A model generated the notes under the pieces. It saw only the letters and a list, made by a program, of their open reading frames with translations. It searched no databases and was not told where the DNA came from. DNA of 64,000 nucleotides. Source: Stomorhina lunata (lineage: Eukaryota; Arthropoda; Insecta; Diptera; Rhiniidae). Positions 1 to 11,262 of the stretch are shown here, one piece after another; the stretch's first letter is position 1; the number at the start of each line of letters is the position of its first letter. Both the position numbers and the translations under genes were made by a program. Location: contig OW121744.1 of NCBI GenBank assembly GCA_933228675.1, positions 19,715,918-19,779,917 of the forward strand, written 5' to 3'.

Positions 1-1090
1 TATCAAAAATTTTTCTATAAAAACTTTTTATCAAAAATTTTTCTATAGAAAATTTTTGTAACAAAAATTTTTCTGTAGAAAATTTGTTCAACATTTTTTT
101 ATCGAAAATTTTTCTATAGAAAATTTTTTCATAATTTCTTTATCAAAAATTTTTTTATCGAAAAATTTTTCTTTTTTTATCAAAAATTTTTCGGTAGAAA
201 ATTTTTTATCAAAAATTTTTCTATAGAAAATTTTTTTATCAAAAATTTTTCTATAGAAAATTTTTGTAGCAAAAATTTTTCTATAGAAAATTTTTTTAGC
301 AAAAATTTTTCTATAGAAAATTTTTTTAGCAAAAATTTTTCTATAGAAAATTTTTTATCAAAAATTTTTTTATAAAAATTTTTCTATAGAAAATTTTTTT
401 TATCAAAAATTTTTCTATAGAAAATTTTTTATCAAAAATTTTTCTATAGGAAATTTTTTTTATCAAAAATTTTTCTATAGAAAATTTTTTATCAAAATTT
501 TTTTCTATAGAAAATTTTTTATCGAAAATTTTTCTATAGAAAATTTTTTATCGAAAATTTTTCTATAGAAAGTTTTTTCTATAGAAAATTTTTTTATCAA
601 AAATTTTTCTATGGAAAATTTTTTATCAAAAATTTTCAATAGACAATTTTTTCATAATTTTTTTTTATCGAAAATTTTTGTATCAAAGATTTTTCTATAG
701 AAAATTTTTTATCAAAAAATTTCTAAAAGAAATTTTTGATACAAAATTTTCAATAGAAACATTTTTGATAAAAAAATTTTCTATAGAAAAAAACTTTTTA
801 TAGAAAAATTTTGATAAAAGATTTCTTTAGAAAAATTTTTAATAAAAAAATTTTCTTTAGAAAAATTTTTGATAAAAAAATTTTCTTTAGAAAAATTTTT
901 GATAAAAAAATTTTCTTTAGAAAAATTTTTGATATAAAAATTTTCTGTAGAATAATTTTTAATAGAAAATTTTTCTATAAAAAATTTTTGTATCAAAAAT
1001 TTGTCTATAAACAAATTCTGAAGAAAATTTTTGTATCAAAAATTTTTCTATAGAAAATTTTTTTATCAAAATATTTTCTATCGAAAATCA
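1..1090. repeat. Degenerate AT tandem array, CTATAG-core unit of about 30 bp
   Basis: Irregular copies of a unit combining ATCAAAAATTTTT and CTATAGAAAATTTTTT. From about 720 to 1010 the polarity changes (TTTAGAAAAATTTTTGATA), giving open frames on both strands that are only repeat translation. The array continues beyond the left edge. Confidence 0.9.
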
Positions 1091-2280
1091 AAAATTTAAA
1101 ATCCCCCAAACGGTTTAGTAGTGACGGACTTATTTCCTTTCTATTTTGAAACCATCCCACTGTGCATCATTAAATCGACTTAGGAGTCTGAGTCAATCGG
1201 TTTTCTTAAAAGTTAGAGTCAGACTAATTAATCTCTGCTTTTCAAACCTCATAGTCACAAACACAATGTAACGTTTTTTATGGTCGTGGTGAAGGGTATA
1301 TAAATATGTAGTAATTTGGGGTTTTCTCTCTCATTCTTCTCTCTCTAAATCTAAAGAAAGAGCTAGAGAGCGAGTTAAGAGTTTAAGAGACAATGGCAGG
1401 CGCTTGATATAAGAATAATGTTAAAATAAATAAATATGCAGTGTTTTAGAAGGCGTTTTGAGTGTATGTTTAGTAGGCGTGGCATGGAGGCGCAAGTGAA
1501 ATTTAAAGGAAAAAAATGCTTGAGAGTGTAGAGCAAAGGTTGTTTTCTATATTTTTTTCTCAGTTCAAATCATAATTTTAGCATTTTTAAATTCTTTTCT
1601 CTTAATAAAAAAAGAAAAAAATATTTTTTTTGTTTTGTTTTTTTATTTATTTGTTTACCTTCGGGAATTCGATAAATCGTAAAACATCGCTAAAAAATGA
1701 TTTATTGGTCGCTTAATGACTTTCTGTGGTTTTTTTCGTCCCAACTTTTTCATGGCGGTGTAATAATGTTTTTGAGATTCGGTGAGAAACATTTCCAACA
1801 CTCCTCCTTCATACTATTTTTTTTTTAATTTTTTTTTTGTTATTTTTTTAGTATTAAATAATTTTGTAAATAATTAATTAAATAGTTAAAATATACACAC
1901 ACACAGACACACATATTTAAAAATATTTTAATTATTGTGTTGAAAAAATTAAAAAAAATTTTTACAATTAAATTATAAAGAAAAAAACATTTAGAAAATT
2001 TTTCAAAAACTGAAAAGGAAAAACTTTGAAATTTAGAGGGGATTTGAAATCGTGTTCTTTTTAATTTAACAATAAAATTTAAGTGATTTCAGTTTTTTGT
2101 TTAAAAATTTAACAAGTGATCCATTTAACAAGTTCTATATAATTTTTATTTATTTGCTTGAAATCGTAAGATTGTATTTATATATACCCAAAATTTTCGG
2201 CATAGATACAAAATTAAAATAAAAAAGTTTAAATTTTCAAGACGAAACTTTTCACGATATGATGAAAGTTTGACAAAATA
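1091..2280. other. Unassigned AT-rich sequence
   Basis: No gene seen. Contains a TATA-like tatataaata near 1297 followed by a C/T-rich tract (tctctctcattcttctctctc), and an ACAC run near 1890. It might be the remains of an LTR, but no partner copy was found. Confidence 0.4.
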
Positions 2281-2291
2281 TACATCTAACA

Positions 2292-3682
2292 GAAGAGCTC
2301 TAGGAAATACGTGGGGCCTATCCCCTTCTAATACAGCCTGGATCTTCGAAATGGTTGCTAAACCCATTCTCATGTACGGCGCTCTTGTCTGGTGGCCTGC
2401 CCTAAACAAGGCTAATCAGCGAGGACTTTTTGTTAAGATCCTTAGATCTGCTGCTCTCATGATTACGGGTGCTTTAAGGACTACTCCTTCAAAGGCACTC
2501 TTTACTATGCTTAATTGGCTTCCGGCTGAGCTATTGGCCCAATTAGTAGCCCCCAACTCAGCTATCAGGTTAAAAACCACCGGTGAATGGTCTACTTCGT
2601 CTCTAGGCCACACCACTATTCTGGATAAACTTAATCTCCCTGATAATATAGACTACTGCATTCCCTCACCCGCTTTCGAGCAATCCTTCACTGTGGATCT
2701 CTCAGGGGCCCATAACGCTTTTAGTGAAGAGACCCTGGTTATCTATTCGGATGGATCCAAATCGTCACGTGGTGTGGGTGGGGGCTTCTTTATCCCATCA
2801 TTTGGGATTAAAGTGTAGCATTCTTCAAGCTGAAATTTCAGCTATTTATAGGGCGAGCAAGTGGCTCACGTACCACCGAGTATATCCTAACGATATTCGT
2901 TTCTGTACAGATAGTCTTACCGCCATTCATTCCCTTTCATCGGTCTACACGACATCCGTTCTTACCCGTGAATGCCGGGCGTCTCTAAATGAGATGGCGA
3001 GACATTCCAACATTGAACTTTTCTGGGTACGTAGTCATAGTAATGTACCAGGCAACATCATAGCGGATAACCTAGCAAAAGATGGTGCTCTTCTTAGTCA
3101 TGAAAACACTGATTAATTCATAGGTATTCCGCTCTCAGCATGCAAATTGCTCATAAAGCAGTTTATTTTTAGGTCCGCACAGACCAACTGGTCCACAGAA
3201 AGTACCTGTACGATCTCCAGACTTACATGGCCAACTTACGATAGTAAGCGCTCTGCAATCCTGGTCAGCTTTTCGCGCCATAGACTTCGCACCCTTATTT
3301 CAGTACTCACAGGACACTGTCTTATAGGTATACATGCTAGAAGGCTTAATCTTCAAGGCAATGACTACTGCAGAAGTTGTCACAATGCAGAGGAGGAAGA
3401 AACAATATCCAACTTCCTCTGTCACTGCCCAGCACTTGCTGAACTTAGAACCCTCCATCTAGGATTCCCATTTCTGCACGATCTGTCAGAGATCTCGAAC
3501 ATCAATATTCGTAAAATAGGCTCTTTTATCGGTGCATCTGGCTGGCTCTAACTGAGCCTCTTACACTCGGTAGTTTTCAGAATTTAATTTTCTCTATCCT
3601 TGCAGGAATTACAAAGGGACCTCTTTATGGACCCAAGTGAGGTGGACCTTACAGTCTGCATCCTGCCTAACCTAACCTAACC
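2292..3682 (+). mobile_element. 5'-truncated non-LTR (LINE) retrotransposon with RNase H
   Basis: Bracketed by an 11-bp target duplication TACATCTAACA (2281-2291 and 3683-3693). Encodes the RT C-terminal thumb (WIFEMVAKPILMYGALVWW, ITGALRTTPSKALFTMLNWL), an RNase H domain (D in YSDGSK, E in QAEISAI, D in CTDSLTAI, D in IIADNLAK) and a C-terminal Cys/His knuckle (CRSCHNA and CHCPAL). One frameshift near 2800 and an in-frame stop at 3114 break the frame, so it is dead. The 3' end is a short CCTAA repeat. The RNase H points to an I/LOA-like clade; the exact family is uncertain. Confidence 0.9.
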
Positions 3683-3872
3683 TACATCTAACAAAAACAA
3701 GTTAATATTTTAAAGTCGTTGAAGTTCGACCATTAACCTTTCACTATTGGGGTTAAATATGGACCGATTGTCAACAAAATTTAGAAATTTCTTCCTAATG
3801 CCTACAAAAGTTTTGTCACAAATTTTTAAGTTATCCGCCCCATTGTTGAAAGTTCACTACGTCTAATTCTTC

Positions 3873-4379
3873 CTGTAGTTTTCTAGAATGTTTCTGTTGA
3901 TGTTATTAGCAGATCAACATGTTTCTTTTATGTATTGTAAAGAGTATAGCAGCATTTTTCTCTTTTATCTACATTCTCTCTCTGTTACTGTTAAATAATC
4001 TTTACAACGTATGTGTGAGTGTGTTCTTGATCATGTGAGAATGTATTGAAACATGCATGAACTTTCGTTAGACACATTGTTAGTGTAATCAACAACAGCA
4101 GGTCTTTGTTTAAGTCTGCAGAAAATGCTAGAAACTCTTTTCTCTACTATATAAGGCCGATGGGCGAATATTGTGGGAACAGTTTTAATTGAAACGCGTA
4201 TAAGAGAACAGTGTGACTAAGAATATTTGTAAAGCAGTTTTGAAAGTGTGTTTAAAGTGATTAACTGTAAAGTTAATAAAAATATAACTTTGGAAGACTA
4301 CTGAAAGTGTTTTAATCAATTTTATTACGGTTGTTTGCAAAAATAATTAATTCCACGTTTTTAAAGGAAAAACGTAACA
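3873..4379 (+). mobile_element. Possible solo LTR
   Basis: The segment starts TGTAGTTTTC, contains a TATA box (CTATATAAGG near 4148), a downstream leader, AATAAA near 4275, and ends AACGTAACA. This matches the U3-R-U5 layout of an insect LTR. No second copy or convincing target duplication was found, so borders and identity are tentative. Confidence 0.35.
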
Positions 4380-4731
4380 GTATAATCTCTTAATTTTGTC
4401 ATCATACAAATATTTCTTCGATTTTAAAATCTTTATTTTTAGCACTGGATTTTTATGGGAGCTATACCATATAATAACAACGTTTACCATTAGCGTCAAA
4501 TGTGGACCGATTGTCTTAAATTAAGAACAGGTTTTTATTATTATATTTGTACTTATCTGTGAACAATTTTAACCTAATCATGATCTTTTGATTTAAGAGC
4601 GTTATCGTGTTTTTCAACCCAATTTTGTGGAAGTGAAGGAGTAGAGTATAAGAGCCTCTGTGGAGAATTGGAAAACGTCAAAATTACCTCTGAGCCGAAA
4701 AGTAAAGTAAACAAAATAAAAAAATAATTGG

Positions 4732-4933
4732 TGTGGGATCGAAATCGAATGTTGACAACACTGATGTGCAGTAATTGACAGTTCAAGACGAAGACGCCGC
4801 GAATCAAGACGCACCATTTATATTCTGAGCCATTTATATCAATCAAACTTAACAATTTATAATATTTCATTTAATTAATTAAACTTTGTAATTTATTTTA
4901 AAATAATCAATATTCAAACAAATAAATTACCAT
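4732..4933 (+). repeat. 5' LTR
   Basis: Begins TGTGGGATCG and ends AAATTACCAT. Matches 9471-9672 with no difference seen. A candidate primer-binding site beginning TGGGGACTTAACC starts at 4939; the priming tRNA was not identified. Confidence 0.92.
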
Positions 4934-5085
4934 AAATTTGGGGACTTAACCACAATTAATGTTTTAAGAAAAAAAAAACGCATTTAAAGAAAAAAAATAG
5001 AGTGAATTCAAAGAAGTAGAGACAGTGTAAAAAAAAAAGAAGAAAGAAAAAACTTTGAAAAAATCGTTACATTTAAATAAAGACA

Positions 5086-8000
5086 ATGTATTTGTTGGGA
5101 GATTTTGTTGCTGTTCGTAAAAATTTGTCAACGGCTAAACGTGTTGTTGTTGTTGCCTTACACAAGTTCGTGTTTGAACAAGAAGGAGACCGTCAAAATA
5201 GAGAAAGACTGAGAAATTTTGCTGGCTTTGATTACGACGAAGAAGACGATAAATTTCAACAGAAAGGAAAATACGTTAAGGAAAATTTGAGCACGGGCGA
5301 TTTGGTTTCAATTTGTAATGTTTTGTCTTTGAATTACGACGTCGACGATTTGTTTTTGCATATATTCAAAAACATGCGTATTGGAAATTTGCTGTACTCA
5401 AATGAATTAGAACAAGACGACGATAACGAAAGCAACGATGAAATAGATGCTGACGACGAATCAGAACATACAATAGTGAATGTGCGCAACGGCATAGATG
5501 ACGTAGACGACGACAGAGGCAACGAGTTAATGCAAAAAGAAGCAGTTGAACGAAATAGCGGCAGCGAAAATAGAAATGTAAATAACAAAATAAATTCTTA
5601 TAAGAGTAATGAAGACAACAAGAAATATCAAAACAAATCACATACAGTGGAGCAGCATAATGTAGCATCTTATAATATGCCAAGATTTTCAATTAATTTT
5701 CGCGATATTGAAGATTCAATTAGACCGTTTGATGGAAGTGGTAGTTTGCCTGTAGATATTTGGATTAATGAATTTGAAGAGACATCAGCCGTAATGTATT
5801 GGGACGAATTCCAAAAATTTATATTTGCAAAAAAATCACTTAAAGGTCTAGCCAAACTGTTTGTTGCTAGTGAGAGAGGTATAACTACTTGGTCAAAATT
5901 GAAGCAGGTCTTAATAAGTGAATATGGAAATGTAGCTAACAGTGCCCAACTACATAAAATGCTCACTGAACGTAAAATAAACAAAGATGAGAGTGTTCAC
6001 GAATACTTTTTCAAAATGAAAGAAATAGCATCGCGCGGAAATATAGAAGAAAGTGCTTTAATACAATACGTTATCGATGGCATAAGAGATTTGACAATTA
6101 ATAAGACCATTTTATACGGTGCGTGTAGCTTAAAAGATTTTAAAGAAAAACTTAAATGTTATGAAATAATGCAGGAGAGATCGTCTAAACAAAAAATTGA
6201 TAACCGAACAACAAATAACAATAAACCAACAGCTAAGAGTGAAAAAATAATTCTTTGCTACAATTGTGGTGATAAAGGTCACACATCAAAAAATTGTAAA
6301 GATAAAGAAAAGGGTGTGAAGTGCTTCGCTTGCAATAAGTTTGGTCACTTGTCAAAGGAATGTCCAACCAAAACCGAGAAAGCAAATGTGAGGCAACTTA
6401 CTGTTGAAAACATTATGAAAATAAATGTGAAATTTTCTGATAGAAATCGGATGGCTTTATTCGATACGGGTAGTAAATTTAATGTGGTTACCGAAAATGT
6501 TTACAATTCATTGAATAAACCTGAACTCTCAAGATCTGATTTTTATCTAATTGGATTCGGTAATACATCAAACGAAGCCAAAATAAAACCAAAAGGAAAT
6601 TTTAAAACAAGTGTTGAAATTGAAGAAGAACTTTATGAGCTAGTTTTCCATGTGGTCCCGTTTGCCTGTGTTGATGTCGATGTAATACTAGGAAATGAAT
6701 TTTGTTCCCTTGCTGAAATTAACATTGCACCCAATGGCTTAAAAATTAGAAAAGTTAAAGACGAAATTGCTGAAGAAGTACATAGCATCATGGTAATGGA
6801 GGTTATCGATGACGTTAAAGATTCCAAGATTAATGTTGACGAGGCTGCTAGTGATGATGCGAAAAATAAGGTTACTGAAATGATTCGTAACTATGTACCA
6901 CACAAATGTAAAACTACAAACGTCGAAATGCGTATAATTTTGAAAGATGAAAAACCAATATTTTGCAATCCCAGACGACTACCCATAATTGAAAGAGGTA
7001 TTGTTGACAACCAGATAGAACAATGGTTAGACGAGGGTATTATAGAACCTTCCGAATCCGAGTTTTGTAGTCCCATTGTCTTAGCTAAGAAAAAGGACTC
7101 TACCGCAAGGTTGTGTATTGATTTCAGAAAAATTAACAAGGTCATCGTAAAAGATCGTTATCCCCTACCTCTCATCGAAGACCAACTAGATCGTTTGCAG
7201 AATGCTGACGTTTTCAGCACAATCGACTTACGTAATGGTTTCTTCCACGTTCCTGTACACGAAGATAGCAGAAAATATACTTCTTTTGTGACGCATAATG
7301 GACAGTATCAGTTCCGAAAAGTTCCATTTGGATTATGTAATTCTCCTGGTGTATTTCAACGACATGTAAACGCAATTTTCCGTGATTTAACCCGTGAAGG
7401 TGTTGCTTTACCATACATTGATGACATCATAATCCCAGCGAACGAGGCACTCCTAAATTTAAAACGTGTGTTAGATCTGTGTAGAGATTATGGTCTGGAA
7501 ATAAATATTAAAAAGTGTAATTTCTTGAAGAAAAGAATTCAGTTTCTTGGTCATATTATTGAAAACCAATGCGTATCACCATCAGAAGAAAAGACAGACG
7601 CCATGGTTAACTATCCAGTGCCACAGAATCTAAAAGAACTAGAACGATTTCTCGGACTAGCTGGTTATTTTAGGAAATTCATCCCTAATTTCTCAGTGAT
7701 TGCCAAACCTCTCACCGACCTCAAGAAGCAGAACACGAAGTTTGTATTTGGAAATGAACAGATGGCAGCATTCAGCGCTCTAAAGAATATTCTAAGTAAT
7801 AGTCCAGCATTAAGCTTATTTAATCAAAATTATGAGACTGAAGTGCACACCGACGCATCTATTGACGGTTATGGCGCAGTATTGTTACAGAAGTCACCTT
7901 CTGACAACCTTTTGCATCCCGTTTACTATATGAGCAAGAAAACAACCGACCAAGAACGCAAGTATACAAGTTACGAGCTGGAAGTCTTAGCAGTCATAGG

Positions 8001-9513
8001 AGCTTTGAAGAAATTCAGAGTTTATCTGATCGGTTTACGGTTCAAACTAGTAACAGATTGCAACGCTTTTACAAAAACGTTGGATAAAAAGGATTTGTGT
8101 ACGAGAGTAGCTCGATGGATACTATTTCTCCAAGAATATGACTACATAGTGGAACATCGTCCTGGATCACAAATGCGACACGTGGACGCCCTCAGTCGAC
8201 ATCCAGTAATGGTCATATGCGAAGACTACCTTATTCCAAAAATAAAACGTTTGCAAAATCAAGATGAGGAAATCCAAACTATAAAAGAAATTCTAAAAGA
8301 TAAGCAGACCTACAATGACTACTTCATGAACGGAGATATTTTGTATAAAAACTCAAATGACTATGAATTGTTGGTGATTCCAAAAGGTATGTACACTGAA
8401 GTTATTAAGAAAGCCCACGAAAGAGGTCATTTCTCCTTAAAGAAAACTAAAGACTTAATAAACAAAGAATACTTCATACCAAAACTCGAAGAAAAAATAC
8501 ACAAGCTTATATCTAACTGTATCCCATGTATAATAACCAACCGAAAGCGAGGAAAACAAGAAGGGGAGTTGCATCCGTTGTTTAAAGAGAGCATGCCACT
8601 ACACACGTATCATATTGACTACCTTGGTCCGCTAGAATCTACCAATAAGATGTACAACCACATTTTTGCAGTGATCGACTCTTTTACCAAATTCTGTTGG
8701 CTGTATCCAACAAAAACTACTTCAGCTAGAGATACGATATCACGACTACAGTCTCAAAGTTTAATTTTTGGTAATCCGATGCAAATTATTTCCGATCGTG
8801 GTTCAGCGTTTACGAGCGAAGATTTTAAGACCTATTGCGCAGAAGAACAAATAAATCACATACTGATAACAACAGGTCTACCCCGTGCCAACGGTCAAGT
8901 CGAAAGACTTAATAGCGTTATCATCTCAGTTTTATCGAAGATCAGTGTGGATGACCCCTCCAAGTGGTACAAGTTTGTTGGAAGAGTACAACAAATCATC
9001 AATTCCACCTACCATAGAAGTATTGGTACAACGCCTTTCGAAATGCTTGTTGGTACCAAAATGAAGACCAATGATGACATCCAACTGAAGCAGCTGATTG
9101 ATCAAGAGTTTGCAACTAGCTATGATGAACAAAGAAACGAGATTAGACAAGCAGCTAAACAACAAATACTCCAAGTTCAAGCTGAAAACAAGAAGAGATA
9201 TGATCTCAGACGTACATCACCAAAAAAGTACAACATTTCCGATACCGTAGCCATTAAAAGGACTCAACTAGGAGCAGGCCTTAAACTTAAGCCGAAGTAC
9301 CTTGGGCCATACCAAGTCGTTAAGGTTAAACAGAATGATACTTATGATGTTGTGAAGGTGGGCGATTGCGAAGGTGCCAGACGCACCACCACATGTGCCG
9401 AATTTATGAAGCCATGGCCAGACGAAGTTGGAGAAGACCCTGATGAACTAGACCTGCAGGATGGCCGAGATGTGGGATCGAAATCGAATGTTGACAACAC
9501 TGATGTGCAGTAA
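5086..9513 (+). CDS. Gag-Pol polyprotein of the Ty3/gypsy element (1475 aa)
   Basis: One uninterrupted frame. Acidic gag-like N terminus (residues 1-380), two CCHC zinc knuckles (CYNCGDKGHTSKNC about 391, CFACNKFGHLSKEC about 412), aspartic protease (FDTGS about 459), reverse transcriptase with the variant YIDD at 777-780, RNase H (D923 in HTDAS), and integrase with HHCC finger from H1111 and catalytic D1178, D1237 and E1273 (DD35E spacing). A GPY/F-type motif (LGPYQVVKV) follows near 1407. The domain order PR-RT-RH-IN is that of Ty3/gypsy. Gag and Pol are fused without a frameshift, unlike many gypsy elements. All visible catalytic residues are intact, so it may be active. Confidence 0.96.
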   Translation: MYLLGDFVAVRKNLSTAKRVVVVALHKFVFEQEGDRQNRERLRNFAGFDYDEEDDKFQQKGKYVKENLSTGDLVSICNVLSLNYDVDDLFLHIFKNMRIGNLLYSNELEQDDDNESNDEIDADDESEHTIVNVRNGIDDVDDDRGNELMQKEAVERNSGSENRNVNNKINSYKSNEDNKKYQNKSHTVEQHNVASYNMPRFSINFRDIEDSIRPFDGSGSLPVDIWINEFEETSAVMYWDEFQKFIFAKKSLKGLAKLFVASERGITTWSKLKQVLISEYGNVANSAQLHKMLTERKINKDESVHEYFFKMKEIASRGNIEESALIQYVIDGIRDLTINKTILYGACSLKDFKEKLKCYEIMQERSSKQKIDNRTTNNNKPTAKSEKIILCYNCGDKGHTSKNCKDKEKGVKCFACNKFGHLSKECPTKTEKANVRQLTVENIMKINVKFSDRNRMALFDTGSKFNVVTENVYNSLNKPELSRSDFYLIGFGNTSNEAKIKPKGNFKTSVEIEEELYELVFHVVPFACVDVDVILGNEFCSLAEINIAPNGLKIRKVKDEIAEEVHSIMVMEVIDDVKDSKINVDEAASDDAKNKVTEMIRNYVPHKCKTTNVEMRIILKDEKPIFCNPRRLPIIERGIVDNQIEQWLDEGIIEPSESEFCSPIVLAKKKDSTARLCIDFRKINKVIVKDRYPLPLIEDQLDRLQNADVFSTIDLRNGFFHVPVHEDSRKYTSFVTHNGQYQFRKVPFGLCNSPGVFQRHVNAIFRDLTREGVALPYIDDIIIPANEALLNLKRVLDLCRDYGLEINIKKCNFLKKRIQFLGHIIENQCVSPSEEKTDAMVNYPVPQNLKELERFLGLAGYFRKFIPNFSVIAKPLTDLKKQNTKFVFGNEQMAAFSALKNILSNSPALSLFNQNYETEVHTDASIDGYGAVLLQKSPSDNLLHPVYYMSKKTTDQERKYTSYELEVLAVIGALKKFRVYLIGLRFKLVTDCNAFTKTLDKKDLCTRVARWILFLQEYDYIVEHRPGSQMRHVDALSRHPVMVICEDYLIPKIKRLQNQDEEIQTIKEILKDKQTYNDYFMNGDILYKNSNDYELLVIPKGMYTEVIKKAHERGHFSLKKTKDLINKEYFIPKLEEKIHKLISNCIPCIITNRKRGKQEGELHPLFKESMPLHTYHIDYLGPLESTNKMYNHIFAVIDSFTKFCWLYPTKTTSARDTISRLQSQSLIFGNPMQIISDRGSAFTSEDFKTYCAEEQINHILITTGLPRANGQVERLNSVIISVLSKISVDDPSKWYKFVGRVQQIINSTYHRSIGTTPFEMLVGTKMKTNDDIQLKQLIDQEFATSYDEQRNEIRQAAKQQILQVQAENKKRYDLRRTSPKKYNISDTVAIKRTQLGAGLKLKPKYLGPYQVVKVKQNDTYDVVKVGDCEGARRTTTCAEFMKPWPDEVGEDPDELDLQDGRDVGSKSNVDNTDVQ

Positions 9514-9672
9514 TTGACAGTTCAAGACGAAGACGCCGCGAATCAAGACGCACCATTTATATTCTGAGCCATTTATATCAATCAAACTTAACAATTTATA
9601 ATATTTCATTTAATTAATTAAACTTTGTAATTTATTTTAAAATAATCAATATTCAAACAAATAAATTACCAT
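9471..9672 (+). repeat. 3' LTR
   Basis: Same sequence as the 5' LTR. The last 14 codons of the gag-pol frame and its TAA (9511-9513) lie inside it, so U3 is partly coding. No clear polypurine tract precedes it; only short purine runs such as GGAGAAGA near 9430 are seen. Confidence 0.92.
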
Positions 9673-9677
9673 ATTGG

Positions 9678-10300
9678 TTTTGTTTACTTAGAACAAAAAG
9701 ACTCTTCGTGTGACTGCTAGAACGATAAGAAAGATAGAAAAATTATCGTCAACAGGAAGCAGTATGGTGGACATTGGGTCCAAACTGACAGCCAGTTTTA
9801 GGCATTATTGAAAGAAAGAGAAAGCATTATATTGACAACTTGCAGCGTTGCTTATGTTGCAAACATTTTAATACTATTTTAATGCAAGAGTCCGAATAGG
9901 GACTCTTGTCGTTAACAGTTAGTTAGTTAGTTAGTTAGTTGGTAGATATTAAGGTCTATACAACCAATACTTCTACCCAATATTATTTAAATATATTCAA
10001 AATAGGCTTTGAGGAAGATAACAGAAAACAACTTATTACCAATGTATTCAATCATGGGCAACATAATATCCGGAGACCACACTCCCTCAGCGATAGTCTC
10101 AAGCTGAGGTGAGCAGCAAGCTACTGGCTTTCTGCTTAGTTATATCGTCAGAAGGTCATTTCTGCAACTCTGCCAAAAGGAAATTGAAGCAGGTTGAAGA
10201 CAAGCCTACGGATTTCCTTACTCCTGAGGAGATTTCAGGCAAAAAATTGACTATACAAACACTGAACATTCAATTCTGAACTTTCGAGCATGGCTTTCTT
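9678..10300. other. Unassigned sequence with a TTAG microsatellite
   Basis: No gene seen. A short perfect (TTAG)n run lies at about 9917-9941. The remainder is of higher complexity than the surrounding arrays. Confidence 0.5.
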
Positions 10301-11262
10301 AGAGTACAATGATGTACCTAAAGGCAGCGAGAAAGAGAAATAACATTAGAGCAAGGCATTATCAGCCGGGAGCCAAGCGTACCAACCCTCCTATCAAGTT
10401 GTTTGACAAATTCTTCAACGAAATTGTCAAAGTTTATCTTGTGAATGCTGACATTTACCGGCGCAATCTCCTCAGAAAAGTGCAAGATAAACCGTATAAA
10501 GTTAGTACATGTGGTCTTCAAGATACCTTAGAGCAATTCTGGAACCCCACCCTAACTGACTGGTCCAGGGTAAACTAAAATCGATAGCATATCAGTGTCT
10601 AAAGATGTGCCTAAATGGCAACTATCAAAGAAAGATTCTTGTCTGTTAAGAGGACAGCCTGAGGCCAAGAGTACCAAGCTTTCTTTTAAGTTGTTGGAGA
10701 AATGCTTCAACAAAAATTGTTAAAGGTTATCTCATAAAGCTGTTGATTGACAGAGGCAACTCTAACTGAGCTATCTTCATTGAAAGGTAGGAGATAATAT
10801 ATATAAAATTAGTGCAGGTGGTTTTCAAGTCCGTTGGGAATTATCCACACTATCTAGCGATTCTCTTTACTTCCAGGGAAGGGGCTTTTTAATGTCAGAA
10901 GACCCTATTTTCTCAAATTGGTCAGTGGCAAGTTTTTGGCTGAAAAATAATCGTGGTAGAGCTATCTCCACTGAAAATTATGAGATAATCCATAAATTTA
11001 CGACTAGTTTAAATGGTTTTCAAGGCCATCAGGAATAACTCATGCCACAAATACCTTTGTGGCATGAGTTATCCCTTTCTACCTTTGAAAGACTGGAAAG
11101 TTGTAAAGTTTTCTAAGCCTGAAGATTATCTGAGAAAGATTAATGTAGAGGCGAAAGGATTTATAACGGCACGAAGTAAGTGCTTTTGGTTTTTAAGGTA
11201 CACAAAAAGAATCCCGGAGCACCACCCTAACTGACTGGCTTCAATAGAGCGCGAAACTAATT
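10300..11262. repeat. Degenerate long-period repeats with a perfect hairpin
   Basis: Phrases recur at 200-300 bp spacing: a TGGTTTTCAAG-type motif near 10508, 10820 and 11013, and CACCCTAACTGACTGG near 10546 and 11222. The open frame at 10309-10578 (89 codons) has no recognised homology and probably reflects this repeat. A 17-bp perfect inverted repeat lies at 11035-11072. Confidence 0.5.

Larger units (their letters stand above)
4732..9672 (+). mobile_element. Full-length Ty3/gypsy LTR retrotransposon
   Basis: Two LTRs of about 202 bp (4732-4933 and 9471-9672) flank one gag-pol frame. The host sequence ATTGG is present on both sides (4727-4731 and 9673-9677) as a 5-bp target duplication. 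The LTRs look identical base for base and the frame is intact, so insertion is recent. No env-like frame is present. The clade may be mdg3/blastopia-like on layout, but this was not tested. It lies in sense opposite to NaCP60E. Confidence 0.95.

Noticed and set aside
10309..10578. 89-codon frame
   Set aside because: No homology recognised, and parts recur in neighbouring degenerate repeats; probably chance.
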